This document shows, piece after piece, positions 5,111 to 12,500 of a DNA stretch of 29,055 nucleotides. How positions within the stretch are numbered: the stretch's first letter is position 1; each line of letters starts with the position of its first letter. The position numbers were made by a program, and so were the translations under genes. The DNA comes from a virus. A model generated the notes under the pieces. That model was not told the origin of the DNA, ran no database searches, and was given only the letters and a program-made list of their open reading frames with translations. The stretch is from positions 1-29,055 of IMG/VR virus record IMGVR_UViG_3300000101_000104; one strand, written 5' to 3'.

Positions 5111-5866
5111 ATGTTAGACGAAAAAGATATAGCCCTTAATTGGGAAAAGTTAGTAGGAGTTATTAATACTGAATTTACTGGTGAGCGAAAAGACTCTCTA
5201 TTAAAGATGTATGACTTCTTTCAAGATAGAATGATATTGATGCCTGCATCTAGTTTTGAGCATTATCATAACTGTTTTGCTGGTGGGTATGTAGATCACG
5301 TGTTACGAGTTATTGAATGCGCAGATAGTGTATACACTAATTGGCAAGCACTTGGATCAACATGTACAGGATATACACGAGAAGAGTTAATGTTCGCTGC
5401 TCTTAACCATGATTTAGGTAAGACGGGTACTCAAGAGTTTGAGATGTATAGACCTAATCCATCAGATTGGCATAGAAAGAATCAAGGTAAGATATATGAG
5501 ATAAACCCTGATATACCATTTATGTCTGTACCAGATAGATCATTATTACTATTGCAAGAGTTTGGAATCAAGTTCACGCAAAATGAAATGATGGGCATTA
5601 AGCTTCATGATGGTATGTATGATGATGCGAATAAGCCATACTTCGTAGCATTTAGACCAGAGTCTAGAATGCGTACTAATTTACCTATAATACTACATCA
5701 CGCAGATCATATGGCGTCACAGATTGAGTATGAGCGATGGAAGGAATCTAGTAACACTATTGTTACAGAAACTAAACGTGCATCACGAAAAGTTAGTAGT
5801 AAAACGGTAACTAACTCATCAGAATCAGCAACCGATCTATTTAAAGATTTATTTGGAGATTCATGA
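5111..5866 (+). CDS. HD-domain metal-dependent phosphohydrolase, 251 aa
   Basis: I use ATG 5111, since the upstream TTG (5102) overlaps the previous gene. HD-superfamily metal ligands are visible: H63 in GGYVDHVLRV, the paired H100-D101 in LNHDLGK, H166-D167 (KLHDGMYDD), and H196-H197/D199 (HHADHM). Enzymes of this kind hydrolyse phosphomonoesters or phosphodiesters of nucleotides, including dNTP/dNMP substrates and cyclic nucleotides; the substrate here cannot be told from sequence. HD phosphohydrolases are found in other marine T4-like phages and are often linked with nucleotide salvage, which would fit with ThyX. The C-terminus (about 215-251) is Ser/Thr/Lys-rich and probably disordered. 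It overlaps the next gene by four bases (ATGA). Confidence 0.85.
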   Translation: MLDEKDIALNWEKLVGVINTEFTGERKDSLLKMYDFFQDRMILMPASSFEHYHNCFAGGYVDHVLRVIECADSVYTNWQALGSTCTGYTREELMFAALNHDLGKTGTQEFEMYRPNPSDWHRKNQGKIYEINPDIPFMSVPDRSLLLLQEFGIKFTQNEMMGIKLHDGMYDDANKPYFVAFRPESRMRTNLPIILHHADHMASQIEYERWKESSNTIVTETKRASRKVSSKTVTNSSESATDLFKDLFGDS

Positions 5867-6144
5867 ATTACGTGATAGGTATACTTATAGGTTTATTAGT
5901 AATAGGTGTCTACGCTATTATTAATTTAATGCGTAAGATTGATAGAGTTGAAGATGCTTATATTGATGCATCTAATATTAATGAAACATTATACGGAGCT
6001 TTACGCGAGATGGTTGTAAAGTTAAGAGAGATAGATGATAAAGGGTCTTTCGAGTCTGATGATGAAGTAGGTGCAACATTTAAACAATTATATGAAACAG
6101 TTAAAGCAGTCGATGAAGTGTTCATCACTAAAAACGAAAAATAG
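5863..6144 (+). CDS. Membrane-anchored helical protein, 93 aa
   Basis: Starts in the ATGA overlap with the HD gene. Residues 3-22 (YVIGILIGLLVIGVYAIINL) make an N-terminal membrane anchor; the rest is charged and helical (MRKIDRVEDAYIDASN, LREMVVKLREID), probably a cytoplasmic coiled coil. No family recognised. It lies directly before the late sigma factor gene, with only one base between its stop and the chosen sigma start. It might tether a complex to the membrane, but there is no direct evidence. Confidence 0.75.
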   Translation: MNYVIGILIGLLVIGVYAIINLMRKIDRVEDAYIDASNINETLYGALREMVVKLREIDDKGSFESDDEVGATFKQLYETVKAVDEVFITKNEK

Positions 6145-6145
6145 T

Positions 6146-6919
6146 ATGTCTCCAGTAGAGCAATTTTATAAAGTTATCGAGCAGAGGCGTGAAGATGAGA
6201 TTAAGCAAAAGCTTATCGAGCAAGTTGAAGGTGTAAAGAAGAAGCGCGGTCGACCTAGAAAAAATAAAATGTACTTCACGCAAGATACAGAAGATGCGAT
6301 TATTGCATATAATAATGAATCAAGTAATGCACTGCGTAATAAAGTGTTTAATGATTTTATATATAAGCCATTATTTAAGATGGCAGAGAATCTAATTCAT
6401 AGATATAAATTTTACCACTTTGACGCACCGACTGTTGATGTTCAATATGAAGTCATCGCTTTTATACTTGAAAAGCTTCCTAAGTATACTCAAGAGAAAG
6501 GTAAAGCATTTTCTTACTTTAGTATTGTAGCTAAGAATTACTTGATACAGAATAACTACAAGCACTATAATCGTAAAAAAGCAAAAGCTCCTGTGTTAGA
6601 GATAGATACTAATAGAAGTGTTGTTAATGAAGTAGTGCGTGAAGAAGTATTATCTGAGACGCAAGACTTCTTTCATTTATTTATAACACATTGTACAGAT
6701 AATATTGATACAATTATTAAGTATAAGAGAGATGTACCAGTAGCGTATGCATTATTAGAGATATTTACAAATTGTCATAACATAGAGACGTATAATAAAA
6801 AAGCTTTATATATTATGGTTCGGGAAATGGTTGATGTGAAAACACAGTATATAACCCGGGTTGTTAATATATTAAAAGACGAGTATAGTCGACTATATTC
6901 GTTATATAGAAGTAGATAG
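6146..6919 (+). CDS. 55: gp55-like late-transcription sigma factor with an AT-hook
   Basis: I start at ATG 6146 (257 residues), as the frame upstream to 6071 lies inside the previous gene. Residues about 96-150 (QYEVIAFILEKLPKY, then AFSYFSIVAKNYLIQNNYKH and YNRKKA) match the sigma region-2 core of T4 gp55 (E-x-I-A-x-x-x, aromatic-rich helix, N-x-x-x-x-x-K-K). Such proteins bind core RNA polymerase and read the late promoter -10 element; in T4 they work with gp33 and the sliding clamp. Unlike T4 gp55 (185 residues), this one has an N-terminal extension with KKKRGRPRK (31-39), an AT-hook core. The C-terminal 100 residues are unassigned. It is expressed from the early promoter at 4826. Confidence 0.75.
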   Translation: MSPVEQFYKVIEQRREDEIKQKLIEQVEGVKKKRGRPRKNKMYFTQDTEDAIIAYNNESSNALRNKVFNDFIYKPLFKMAENLIHRYKFYHFDAPTVDVQYEVIAFILEKLPKYTQEKGKAFSYFSIVAKNYLIQNNYKHYNRKKAKAPVLEIDTNRSVVNEVVREEVLSETQDFFHLFITHCTDNIDTIIKYKRDVPVAYALLEIFTNCHNIETYNKKALYIMVREMVDVKTQYITRVVNILKDEYSRLYSLYRSR

Positions 6920-6935
6920 TGCACGATTTACTTCA

Positions 6936-6949
6936 TGGCAATATTGCCA
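6936..6949. repeat. 14-bp perfect palindrome between gp55 and a membrane-protein gene
   Basis: TGGCAATATTGCCA is fully self-complementary without a loop, so it suits a dimeric DNA-binding protein better than an RNA hairpin. It is located 28 bases before the ATG at 6978. No promoter hexamers are obvious around it. Confidence 0.4.
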
Positions 6950-6977
6950 CTTAATAATTAACTAAAAGGAGATAATT

Positions 6978-7202
6978 ATGGATTCAGTAATTAAGCAAGT
7001 CTCAGGATTTTTCACAGGTTTAACAGCATTATTTTTAGCAGTTATACCAGTATTAGTTCTTTGGACGATCTTAACTGGTGGTGCTGTATTCGGAATGGAT
7101 GTAGCAGCTAACTTAACAACTTTCATTACACGATTAGGTGATAGTGGATTTGTAGGTTTAGTGGTACTAGTATTACTAGCATCATTCTTTACGAAGAAGT
7201 AG
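6978..7202 (+). CDS. Small two-helix membrane protein, 74 aa (holin-like candidate)
   Basis: The ATG has AAAAGGAGATAATT, the best ribosome binding site in the region, which suggests high expression. Two hydrophobic segments (about 11-38: FFTGLTALFLAVIPVLVLW, then ILTGGAVFG; and 57-71: GFVGLVVLVLLASFF) are joined by a short polar loop (DVAANLTTFITRLGDS), ending in a FTKK tail. Size and layout fit a class II holin, which would form membrane lesions to start lysis. Small two-helix proteins of this kind also occur as minor virion or unknown proteins in T4-like marine phages. No lysin gene is adjacent (the hydrolase fragment is about 7 kb away). A strong terminator follows its stop. Confidence 0.75.
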   Translation: MDSVIKQVSGFFTGLTALFLAVIPVLVLWTILTGGAVFGMDVAANLTTFITRLGDSGFVGLVVLVLLASFFTKK

Positions 7203-7222
7203 TTTTTGAATTACAATAAAGG

Positions 7223-7249
7223 AAAAGCGCTTTTATAGCGCTTTTTTTT
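7223..7249 (+). terminator. Rho-independent terminator before the baseplate block
   Basis: A perfect 9-bp stem AAAAGCGCT (7223-7231) with AGCGCTTTT (7237-7245), TTTAT loop, then T to 7249. It separates the sigma-factor operon from the late block. The late-promoter motif starts six bases further on. Confidence 0.93.
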
Positions 7250-7254
7250 ATTTG

Positions 7255-7263
7255 TATATTTAT
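7255..7263 (+). promoter_or_regulatory. Candidate late promoter TATATTTAT (baseplate block)
   Basis: TATATTTAT, followed by ATATAAGG, which leads directly into the AAGGAG Shine-Dalgarno of the ATG at 7279. The motif ends 15 bases before the start codon. It is placed between a terminator and a run of structural genes. Confidence 0.6.
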
Positions 7264-7278
7264 ATATAAGGAGTAATT

Positions 7279-7632
7279 ATGAGTGAAGAGTCAGAAGAGG
7301 TATTTAGTGGTAAGTCGTTTAAAAACTTGCTAGAAGATATATATAACAATTCTAAGAAGAAGGAAGCGCAAATCCAAATTCTTATTACTGAACTTAAACC
7401 TATGATTAAGAATATCGGTGATGCGATAATTATCGTTCCATTAATAAAGGATTATATGGAGATAGCAGTAAAGAATGATGAAGCATTAATTAAGATGGCT
7501 GCTATAGTTCAGAAAGCACAGAGTAGAGTTAGTAGTGGAGGTAGCGATGGCTTACTATTAACTGAGCAAGAGAAGCGTCAATTAATGGAAGAAGTTGAAA
7601 AGGTAGGTGAGAGTGTCGAGGTACGGAAGTAA
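7279..7632 (+). CDS. Hypothetical helical protein, 117 aa, first gene of the late block
   Basis: Strong AAGGAG site. The protein is almost all helix: KSFKNLLEDIYNNSKKKEAQ (about 12-31), QILITELKPMIKNIGDAII, then a C-terminal acidic segment after SSGGSDG. It has no membrane segment or cysteine motif. Its position at the head of the baseplate operon suggests a small virion or assembly protein, as is common for T4-like phages before the gp5-type gene, but I do not recognise a family. Its last codons overlap the start of the next gene by about 20-26 bases. Confidence 0.75.
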   Translation: MSEESEEVFSGKSFKNLLEDIYNNSKKKEAQIQILITELKPMIKNIGDAIIIVPLIKDYMEIAVKNDEALIKMAAIVQKAQSRVSSGGSDGLLLTEQEKRQLMEEVEKVGESVEVRK

Positions 7633-8638
7633 TTATAAATCAAAATCTGTATTTGAGCGTAATCAATCTACAATATCAGATACACCTATTACTACACCTC
7701 TTACTGTAGGATCTGTAATTGATGTAGTGTCACAAAATAATAAGAGTATAGGTGATATACTAGTAACTATAAAAAAAGAAGATGGTACTTTTAAGAATGA
7801 AGTAGCATCTCCTATGTCACCTCACTTTATATCACTACCGCTACCAAACGAACGCGTTACATTAATGCAAGATACATTATCTAGTAAATGGTATTATTTA
7901 ACATCTATACGAAATGGTGGATATGTGAATCATATGGGTAATGCTATTAAGAGGGTATTTGAGAGAGATACATCTACGCTATATACAGGTAAAACATTTG
8001 CACCTAACCCGTCACTGCGAACATTAAATTTGTATGAAGGAGATACAATCCTGCAAGGTAGGACTGGTCAAAGTATACGGTTTGGTAATAAGCAAGAAAG
8101 TACACAGACTCCATGGAGTATAGATGGTGAAGAAGGTACACCTATAATTACTATTAGATCAGGTGTAACACAAATTGAAGATCTAAATACAGATTTTTCT
8201 TCAATATATTTAACAGCTGGTCAATCATTACCAATAATATTAAAGAGCGCATTACCAGTAGAGTACACTAGACCAGATTTATACGATAATAATCAAATTA
8301 TAATAACTAGTGATAGGTTGACAATGTACACACGAGAAGATGATATAGTATTATCAAGTGCTACTAATATAGGATTATCTACATCTAAATGGGCAATTGA
8401 TATATCTACATTATTAGATCAAATCGCGTTATTATGTGATCACGTTATTACATTATCAAAGCATATAAGTGATCAAGGCCTATATTCTGCAACATCTACT
8501 ATGATATCGAGTGCACCTGGATCACCTACAAGCCCATCGAATAATGCACCGCAATTTAACACGATATTTAATGAAGCAGCATCTGTTAGGAGCCAATTGC
8601 AGCAGATAAAAAATAATATAGATAATATGAAACAGTAA
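7607..8638 (+). CDS. gp5-like baseplate hub / OB-fold protein
   Basis: No ATG is available near the start; GTG 7607 or GTG 7613 are the options, both inside the previous gene and near AGGTAGGTGA. The N-terminal half looks like an OB-fold of the gp5/spike type: the segment VGSVIDVVS, then PLPNERVTLMQDT, then a switch to GDTILQGRTGQSIRFG (around 145-160), the turn-rich part seen in gp5-like hub proteins. Later residues (IIITSDRLTMYTREDDIVLS) continue as beta strands, and the end (LQQIKNNIDNMKQ) is helical. No lysozyme domain is visible, unlike T4 gp5. It sits before gp25 and gp6, the expected gene order. Role: central baseplate spike hub, by inference. Confidence 0.55.
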   Translation: MRVSRYGSNYKSKSVFERNQSTISDTPITTPLTVGSVIDVVSQNNKSIGDILVTIKKEDGTFKNEVASPMSPHFISLPLPNERVTLMQDTLSSKWYYLTSIRNGGYVNHMGNAIKRVFERDTSTLYTGKTFAPNPSLRTLNLYEGDTILQGRTGQSIRFGNKQESTQTPWSIDGEEGTPIITIRSGVTQIEDLNTDFSSIYLTAGQSLPIILKSALPVEYTRPDLYDNNQIIITSDRLTMYTREDDIVLSSATNIGLSTSKWAIDISTLLDQIALLCDHVITLSKHISDQGLYSATSTMISSAPGSPTSPSNNAPQFNTIFNEAASVRSQLQQIKNNIDNMKQ

Positions 8639-8649
8639 TACAAGTAGCG

Positions 8650-8658
8650 TATATTTAT
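8650..8658 (+). promoter_or_regulatory. Candidate late promoter TATATTTAT (gp25-gp6 operon)
   Basis: GTATATTTATTATATGA begins 12 bases after the previous stop. The motif ends 29 bases before the ATG at 8688, which has ATAGGAGATTAT. A motif in a clean intergenic gap, ahead of the gp25/gp6 run, supports it. Confidence 0.6.
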
Positions 8659-8687
8659 TATATGATAGTATTATTATAGGAGATTAT

Positions 8688-9107
8688 ATGAAATCAAAAC
8701 AAATTGCACAGCTAATTCGTAAGATAGTTAAAGAAGAAGTGCAGAAAGAAGTACGTAATATGTTGTTAGAGCAAGCATCGCGTCAAGTAGCACATGTAGA
8801 TACGTTACCGAATACGCAAGAAGTTCAACCAGTCGTACATGAACATAAGCAGTACACATCTAACTCTGCACTAAATGATATACTTAATGAGACAGTAGAG
8901 TCAACAAGTTATGAGACATTAAAAACATTTAATTCAGATGATGCGAGAGCTGGATTTGCATCGATGCAACCTTCTATGAACGCAGCACACGTAAATCCTA
9001 TACCTAATAAAGATGTAAATGGTGCACCTATTAACCCTAATAAAGTAACACCAGATGTAATGAAAGCATTAACACGAAATTACTCGGAACTTGTAAAACG
9101 ATTTTAA
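8688..9107 (+). CDS. Hypothetical structural-operon protein, 139 aa
   Basis: The start has a strong TAGGAG. A charged helix (KQIAQLIRKIVKEEVQKEVR, about 4-23) and a polar middle are followed by a Pro/Asn-rich part (HVNPIPNKDVNGAPINPNKV). The helix-then-low-complexity layout suggests an adaptor that is ordered only when bound. The helix resembles that of small proteins found in the same place (just before gp25) in T4-like marine phages, but I do not recognise a defined family. It is followed 12 bases later by gp25. Probably a virion or baseplate-assembly component. Confidence 0.75.
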   Translation: MKSKQIAQLIRKIVKEEVQKEVRNMLLEQASRQVAHVDTLPNTQEVQPVVHEHKQYTSNSALNDILNETVESTSYETLKTFNSDDARAGFASMQPSMNAAHVNPIPNKDVNGAPINPNKVTPDVMKALTRNYSELVKRF

Positions 9108-9119
9108 TAAAAGTACTAT

Positions 9120-9524
9120 ATGCCTAATAAAAAGATAAATCCATTAGATTTTAAAAACGATGTAGCGATCGGAGTAGGATTACCTATGAATTCAAGTGTA
9201 GGAGGATTCAAATTAAACTACTTAACAAGTGATCAAATACATACAAATCTTAAGAATTTAATCTTGACTATAAAAGGTGAAAGATTAATGCATCCAACAT
9301 TTGGATCTGTTTTATATGATATATTATACGAACCTGCAATTCAGGGCGATATATCTTCATTAGCATTACAAGGTATCCGAGAATCTGTACAAGAGTGGAT
9401 GCCATATATCACTATAGATGATGTAGATGTACGAATTAACGATAATACAGCTAGTATTACGGTTAGTTATAAAGTTAAAGAGTTAGATATTGCAGAAATT
9501 TTAGATGTAAGTGTTAGGATGTAA
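9120..9524 (+). CDS. 25: Baseplate wedge protein gp25 (lysozyme-fold family)
   Basis: The length (134 residues) matches T4 gp25 (132). The signature stretch GERLMHPTFGSVLYDILYEP (53-72) matches the conserved R-G-E-R-x-x-x-x-x-x-G-S-x-x-x-x-x-L-Y-E-P block of the family. In T4 the protein joins the gp6 ring of the wedge and forms the first layer of the sheath polymerisation platform; the lysozyme-like fold has no enzyme role there. The C-terminal half (DDVDVRINDNTASITVSYK) is the expected beta sheet. Located directly before gp6, with a two-base gap, matching the T4-like order. No frameshift or missing signature residue. Confidence 0.92.
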   Translation: MPNKKINPLDFKNDVAIGVGLPMNSSVGGFKLNYLTSDQIHTNLKNLILTIKGERLMHPTFGSVLYDILYEPAIQGDISSLALQGIRESVQEWMPYITIDDVDVRINDNTASITVSYKVKELDIAEILDVSVRM

Positions 9525-9526
9525 TT

Positions 9527-11407
9527 ATGGCAGAAGTTAAAAAAGATGTAAAATATATTAATAAAGATTTCTCTGAATTTAGAGGTAATCTTGTTGAGTT
9601 TGCGAAGAATTATTTTCCTAAAACATATAATGACTTTAATGAAGCATCGCCAGGTATGATGTTTATTGAAATGGCATCTTACGTAGGAGATGTATTATCA
9701 TATTATACAGATTATGCGATGAAAGAAACGATGTTGAATCATGCGCAAGAGAAGAAGAATATATATAATATAGCACAGACTTTCGGGTACAAACCTAAAA
9801 TAGCTTCAGCAGCAAACGCAACAGTAGATGTATTTCAGTTAATACCTAGTATAGGGTCAGGTATTGATTCGCAACCTAATTTTGATTACGCATTCACATT
9901 AGAGTCAGGTGCACAACTATCAACACCTTCTAATATTGTTTTCAGAACAACTACTCCAGTAAATTTTGCGCACTCTAGCTCTAACTCACCTACTGATGTT
10001 TCAGTATATCAAATCAATAGCAGCACAGGTCAACCAGAGCAATATTTATTAAAAAAATCTATACCTGTAATTAGCGGTGAGGTTAAAACTAAAACTATAA
10101 CTGTAGGTTCAGCTGAACCATATTTAAAGGTATTAGTAGATGATGAGAATATTTTATCAATAGAATCTGTCACTGATAGTGATGGTAATCCGTGGTATGA
10201 AGTACCTTACTTAGCACAAGATACTATATTCGCAGAATCAGTTAACTCAGCAGCACAAGATCCTGTAATGAATCAAGACTCTACAGATGCACCGTATATT
10301 TTAAAATTAAAAAAGACAGCACGTCGATTTATAACACGTGTAACAGCAGACGATAAAATAGAAATACAATTCGGATCAGGTATATCATCAAATCCAGATG
10401 AAGAGATAATACCGAACCCTGAAAACGTAGGATCTCCCTTACCTGGTAATACTAATAATTTAGATACATCCTTTGACCCTGCCAACTTCCTTTACACAAA
10501 TACATATGGTCAATCACCGTATAATACTACATTAACTATTACGTATATTGTTGGATATGGATTAGATGCAAATGTATCGAGTAAGAGTATAACAACAGTA
10601 AAATCTAAGACTATATCATTTGATGGCAGTAAAACATTGCAGAGCGGATTAAAAACTACAGCAGAGGGATCTCTACAAGTCAGTAATCCATCACCAGCTA
10701 CAGGTGGTACAAGTATTGAATCGTTAGATGATGTAAAAAATAATGCACTTGCTAACTTTAGTACGCAAAATAGGATGGTAACTAAGGAAGATTATATTGT
10801 ACGTGCCCTATCATTACCTAGTAAATTCGGTAATATAACTAAAGCGTTTATTGCATCAGACGAGCAATTAATTAGTCAGAATAAGAGTTTAGTTACAACT
10901 AATAATCCTTTAGCAATTAATATGTATGTTTTAGGATACGATCAAAATAAAAATCTAGCAGTAGCTAATACTGCGACTAAGCGTAATATTAAAACGTATT
11001 TATCACAGTATAGAATGCTGACAGACGCTATAAATATTAAAGATGGATACATTGTTAATTTTGGTGTTGATTTTGAAATAACAGTATTAGCAAATCAAAA
11101 TTCGCAAGCTGTACTACTGAAATGTGTTCAAGCTTTAAAAGATAAATTTAATATAGATAAAATATCTTTCAGTACACCTATAATATTGAAAGATATATAT
11201 ATTGCGTTAGCAAATGTAGATGGAGTGCAATCTGTAGTTGATGTTAAAGTTGTTAACTATTATAATACATCTCAAGGTTATTCTGGTAATAGGTATTCAT
11301 TTGAATCTGCAACACATAAAGGGGTAGTATACCCGTCACTTGATCCTTCTGTATTTGAGATAAAGTATCCAGATACAGATATTAGAGGTCGAGTCGTAAC
11401 ATATTAA
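9527..11407 (+). CDS. 6: Baseplate wedge protein gp6 (J-like)
   Basis: 626 residues, close to T4 gp6 (660). The beginning (NKDFSEFRGNLVEFAKNYFP, 14-33, then FNEASPGMMFIEMASYVGDV and LSYYTDYAMKE) is the conserved N-terminal part of T4-like gp6; the ending regions with KEDYIVRALSLPSKFGNITK (about 422-441) and DGYIVNFGVDFEITVLANQN (about 505-524) match the baseplate J-like core. gp6 forms the wedge ring that binds gp25, gp53 and gp7. The ATG follows AGGATGTAATT. It is directly downstream of gp25. No odd feature apart from the smaller size. Confidence 0.93.
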   Translation: MAEVKKDVKYINKDFSEFRGNLVEFAKNYFPKTYNDFNEASPGMMFIEMASYVGDVLSYYTDYAMKETMLNHAQEKKNIYNIAQTFGYKPKIASAANATVDVFQLIPSIGSGIDSQPNFDYAFTLESGAQLSTPSNIVFRTTTPVNFAHSSSNSPTDVSVYQINSSTGQPEQYLLKKSIPVISGEVKTKTITVGSAEPYLKVLVDDENILSIESVTDSDGNPWYEVPYLAQDTIFAESVNSAAQDPVMNQDSTDAPYILKLKKTARRFITRVTADDKIEIQFGSGISSNPDEEIIPNPENVGSPLPGNTNNLDTSFDPANFLYTNTYGQSPYNTTLTITYIVGYGLDANVSSKSITTVKSKTISFDGSKTLQSGLKTTAEGSLQVSNPSPATGGTSIESLDDVKNNALANFSTQNRMVTKEDYIVRALSLPSKFGNITKAFIASDEQLISQNKSLVTTNNPLAINMYVLGYDQNKNLAVANTATKRNIKTYLSQYRMLTDAINIKDGYIVNFGVDFEITVLANQNSQAVLLKCVQALKDKFNIDKISFSTPIILKDIYIALANVDGVQSVVDVKVVNYYNTSQGYSGNRYSFESATHKGVVYPSLDPSVFEIKYPDTDIRGRVVTY

Positions 11408-11418
11408 GGTAATGTGAT

Positions 11419-12498
11419 ATGATTTATTCAATTTTTCCATCGAGAGATGCAACTATATATGAGAATTCAGATAAAACTAACACGGGTATAGATGAAATAC
11501 TAGAGTTAACAAAAATTGTATCCTCATCGCTACAGCCTGGTATATCAAATACTAGAGTACTTATTGATTTTGATACTACAGCAATATCACAATCAATTGT
11601 ATCAGGAGAGATAAGCGGATCAGATGGTAATGATCCAAAATACTTCTTAAAAATATATAATTCAACGCAGGATGAGATACCTTATACATACACATTATCT
11701 GTTGCTCCTATATCACAATCGTGGGATATGGGTATAGGTAAATCAACTTATCTACCGCTTACTCAAGAGGGAGTTAGTTGGAAGTATAGAGATGGTATAA
11801 CGGTAGGTAGCGAATGGGTCACTCCAGGATGTACAACAGTAACAGAGTCTGGGTATATAGTATCACAAACGTTTAATAATACAACGTATGATATTGAGAT
11901 GGATATATCAAATATTATAACTAGCTCTTGGGTGACAGGACCACTAGCATATCAAAATAACGGTATACTACTTCAAAGAACAGGATCAGAAGAAACTAAC
12001 GGTACTAGATATGGTTCATTAAAATATTTCTCTAAAGAAACACATACTATATTTTCACCTCGATTAGAAGTAAGATGGGATGATAGTGAGTTTAGTACAG
12101 GATCACTAAATAGTTTATCACAAGATCATATTGGCGTATTTACAACTAACTTACGTAGTGAGTATAAAGAAGATGAAAAAGCGAGAATACGATTAGATGG
12201 TAGAGAGCTTTACCCGGTTAAAACGTATGGTACAACAGCAACTACACCTTCTCCTAAATATATTCCTTCATCATCTTACTACTCTATAGTAGATGTATCT
12301 ACTAATGAAACTATAATACCATTCGATACATCATATACTAAAATTAGCTTAGATACCTCTGGTAATTACTTTAATTTATGGATGAATAGCTTACTACCAG
12401 AGCGATTATACAGGATTGATATTCGAATCGATCATCGACAGTATACTAATCAACGTGAATATTACTCATGTAACACAGTATTTAAAGTTGTGAGGTAG
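11419..12498 (+). CDS. DNRLRE-like beta-sandwich structural protein, 359 aa
   Basis: The first 120 residues show a DNRLRE-type pattern: YSIFPSRDATIYENSDKTNT, a Gly before the second strand, a run ending in the segment TRVLIDFDTTAI, and a later DPKYFLKIYNST. The family is a secreted beta-sandwich domain found on surface proteins and on virions, thought to bind carbohydrate or protein. A second part (about 230-359) has ARIRLDGRELYPVKT, an RLYRIDIRID ending and a short CNTVFKVV tail, again beta-rich. In context (between gp6 and a large wedge-type gene) it should be a baseplate or short-fibre part. No catalytic residues recognised; exact role unknown. Confidence 0.65.
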   Translation: MIYSIFPSRDATIYENSDKTNTGIDEILELTKIVSSSLQPGISNTRVLIDFDTTAISQSIVSGEISGSDGNDPKYFLKIYNSTQDEIPYTYTLSVAPISQSWDMGIGKSTYLPLTQEGVSWKYRDGITVGSEWVTPGCTTVTESGYIVSQTFNNTTYDIEMDISNIITSSWVTGPLAYQNNGILLQRTGSEETNGTRYGSLKYFSKETHTIFSPRLEVRWDDSEFSTGSLNSLSQDHIGVFTTNLRSEYKEDEKARIRLDGRELYPVKTYGTTATTPSPKYIPSSSYYSIVDVSTNETIIPFDTSYTKISLDTSGNYFNLWMNSLLPERLYRIDIRIDHRQYTNQREYYSCNTVFKVVR

Positions 12499-12500
12499 AT

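Noticed and set aside
6071-6145. Upstream extension of the gp55-like gene to an ATG at 6071
   Set aside because: It would overlap the preceding gene by 74 bases and adds a segment without sigma features; ATG 6146 directly follows the previous stop.
10273-10485. Minus-strand frame inside gp6
   Set aside because: Lies entirely in a well-matched gp6 gene and lacks a promoter or ribosome site.
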